From Planctomycetaceae bacterium UBA969 (lineage in GTDB: Bacteria; Planctomycetota; Planctomycetia; Gemmatales; Gemmataceae), in assembly GCA_002303765.1 (NCBI GenBank), contig DBCB01000337.1, positions 1 to 6,441 of the forward strand: a DNA stretch of 6,441 nt, in the 5' to 3' direction. Position 1 is the first letter of the stretch; every line of letters begins with the position of its first letter. This document shows, piece after piece, positions 5,469 through 6,441 of this stretch. The notes beneath the pieces were generated by a model, which worked only from the letters and a program-made list of their open reading frames with translations, did not search any database and had not been told where the DNA came from. Made by a program: the position numbers and the translations under genes.

Positions 5469-5882
5469 TTATTTGAGATGAAAGTCGAAATTATTTGGGC
5501 CCTGAAGTGTCACTTCAACAGCCAGAGTTGATTTGGTGTTATAGATTTCAGGAAACAATTCCTTGGATTGATAGACAGCCCCAGGCGCAGCTGTTGGATC
5601 GGGCTTTTTACCTTTGTAATCTGGTGCTGAAACAAGAACCTGATACTTACCGGGTAGCAACCCTTTTTGGGCTGGGATTTTATACTTCCCTTCTTGAATC
5701 ATTGCGCCTTCCAAAAAACCTTCCGTTGGTACCAAGGGATGAAATTGGATGCTCCCTTCCATTACCGCCATGCCATTAAAGGTAATATTGCCCTGAATCG
5801 GCAGACGCTGCTTTTCGGAGCTGCAACCACTAAGAAAGCACAACAGGACTGCAACAAACAATTTGATTAATTTGATTAACAT
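5469..5882 (-). CDS. Small lipoprotein, planctomycete carboxypeptidase-regulatory-like type
   Basis: The 137-residue product opens with a lipoprotein signal: two lysines, a hydrophobic stretch, and a lipobox L17-S18-G19-C20, so the mature protein would be lipid-anchored at C20. The rest is a single beta-rich domain with the pattern common in planctomycete lipoproteins: I-x-G-N-I-T-F-N-G at about residues 29-37, a G-x-I-x-F strand, then G-L-L-P-G-K-Y-x-V near residue 75. That pattern resembles the carboxypeptidase regulatory-like or transthyretin-like fold. Function is unknown; such genes commonly sit beside DUF1559 genes, as here, where it is the first gene of a two-gene operon. The ATG at 5882 is poorly placed for translation: the only AGG lies 16 bases upstream, because an 11-bp unit containing an ATG is duplicated just ahead. 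The upstream copy (ATG at 5893) reads only five codons before a stop. Confidence 0.88.
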   Translation of the reverse strand: MLIKLIKLFVAVLLCFLSGCSSEKQRLPIQGNITFNGMAVMEGSIQFHPLVPTEGFLEGAMIQEGKYKIPAQKGLLPGKYQVLVSAPDYKGKKPDPTAAPGAVYQSKELFPEIYNTKSTLAVEVTLQGPNNFDFHLK

Positions 5883-5897
5883 TTGATTAACATTTGA
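5862..5897. repeat. Tandem repeat spanning the lipoprotein start codon
   Basis: On + the block reads as TTTGATTAA (5862-5870), then TTTGATTAACA twice (5871-5881 and 5882-5892), then a partial TTTGA. Each 11-bp unit supplies an ATG on - across its boundary with the next copy (5882-5880 and 5893-5891). Because 11 is not a multiple of three, the two ATGs are in different frames; only the one at 5882 opens the lipoprotein. Confidence 0.9.
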
Positions 5898-6095
5898 ACC
5901 TGCTTTATTTTAGATTTCAATAAAAGCATGATGCTATATTACACTTTAATTTCAAATGTTTGATAATGCAACAACAATCCCAAGCAAAAGCGATCCCCCA
6001 TTTCCTTAAGACTCTATTTTGTTGCTTCAATGATTTCGAGAACACTATAAAGAGTGCATCGCTATTTATACCAACGTAGCCATAACGGAAAAATT
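5883..6095. other. Divergent promoter region between lipoprotein and nuclease genes
   Basis: No gene is seen in these 213 bases, which must hold the promoters of both flanking transcripts. Toward the nuclease the promoter at 6022-6051 is a fair match. Toward the lipoprotein operon, TTGCAT and TAAAGT separated by 17 bases on - (about 5943-5971) is a weaker match and would give a leader of about 55 bases. Confidence 0.45.
6022..6051 (+). promoter_or_regulatory. Probable promoter of the nuclease gene
   Basis: TTGCTT (6022-6027) and TATAAA (6046-6051) are separated by 18 bases. The -10 matches five of six consensus bases. Transcription would start near 6058, about 38 bases ahead of the ATG at 6096. 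Confidence 0.4.
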
Positions 6096-6441
6096 ATGCT
6101 GAGCAGCACCTTCTGCCATATTCCCGGGGTTAGTGAGAAAACCGAGCAAGCGCTTTGGTCGCTAGGTATCCATTCCTGGGGCTGTTCGCATCCCCCAGCC
6201 GAGGTAAAACTGAAACGCGCAACTCGTGATTGCTGGGACCAACACATCCAAGATTCCCTAAGCCATCAAGAAAACCTTACCCCCAAATACTTCTCAGACA
6301 AATTACCCAGCAAAGAACTTTGGCGTCTCTTTCACGATTTCCAACAAGTCGCAGCATTTCTCGACATCGAAACCACTGGCCTATTCGGTGGCGATATCAC
6401 AACCATCGCCCTCTACGATGGGGTTTCCATCAAACACTATG
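6096..6441 (+). CDS. YprB-like RNase H-fold exonuclease, N-terminal part (cut by window edge)
   Basis: The first 115 codons are visible and the gene continues past the right edge. Residues 6-25 read F-C-H-I-P-G-V-S-E-K-T-E-Q-A-L-W-S-L-G-I, a helix-hairpin-helix-like DNA-binding motif that often precedes YprB-type nuclease domains. A charged helical linker follows. Residues 88-107 open an RNase H-like 3'-5' exonuclease fold: F-L-D90-I-E92-T-T-G-L, in which D90 and E92 are the first metal-binding acids of the DEDD type, then I-T-T-I-A-L-Y-D-G, typical of the YprB_RNaseH_2 family. Remaining catalytic acids lie outside the window. The ATG at 6096 has a weak CGGAA 6 bases upstream. A GTG at 6054 is in frame but lacks a site. 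Nucleic acid processing or repair is inferred from the fold; the substrate is unknown. It is transcribed away from the lipoprotein operon. Confidence 0.85.
   Translation, partial: MLSSTFCHIPGVSEKTEQALWSLGIHSWGCSHPPAEVKLKRATRDCWDQHIQDSLSHQENLTPKYFSDKLPSKELWRLFHDFQQVAAFLDIETTGLFGGDITTIALYDGVSIKHY

Noticed and set aside
5495..5779. 94-codon frame on +
   Set aside because: Antisense to the lipoprotein gene, which has a clear lipobox and a family pattern.
6062..6247. 61-codon frame on -
   Set aside because: Antisense to the start of the nuclease gene; the + frame has the helix-hairpin-helix and the D-x-E motif.

Overview
The window looks like chromosomal DNA from a member of the Planctomycetota. 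The best evidence is a lipoprotein gene followed by a DUF1559 gene (type IV pilin-like N-terminus, C-terminal H-x9-DG motif); both families are very abundant in this phylum. Ser/Thr kinases of bacterial type and a YprB-like nuclease with an N-terminal helix-hairpin-helix motif agree with this. The left two thirds are visibly AT-rich. The right third is more balanced in base composition.

Layout. Bases 1-327 are non-coding apart from a T-rich 8-bp repeat and a possible promoter. A soluble Ser/Thr kinase (kinase A) occupies 328-1533 on +. A probable small hydrophobic protein follows on - at 1641-1844, with its own strong ribosome binding site and terminator. A three-BON-domain protein lies on - at 2085-2741 and is followed by two hairpins. 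A second kinase (kinase B) lies on + at 3169-4152; it aligns with kinase A over the whole catalytic domain without a gap at roughly 70% identity by hand count, but has a different C-terminus. Bases 4153-4494 hold debris: a tRNA T-arm-like scrap and a possible protein C-terminus remnant. The lipoprotein (5469-5882) and DUF1559 (4495-5433) genes form a - strand operon. Divergent from it, a + strand gene for an RNase H-fold nuclease starts at 6096 and runs off the right edge.

How the parts may fit together. The lipoprotein and DUF1559 protein are both predicted to be exported to the envelope and are probably co-transcribed. The two kinases are cytosolic: neither has a transmembrane segment, which is unusual for bacterial kinases with extracellular sensors. 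They flank the BON gene on the opposite strand. Both retain every catalytic residue but carry unusual ATP-pocket changes, a glycine-poor P-loop and Ile in place of the VAIK alanine. Whether the kinases and the BON protein act together is inference from position only. I see no complete mobile element, CRISPR array, rRNA or intact tRNA.
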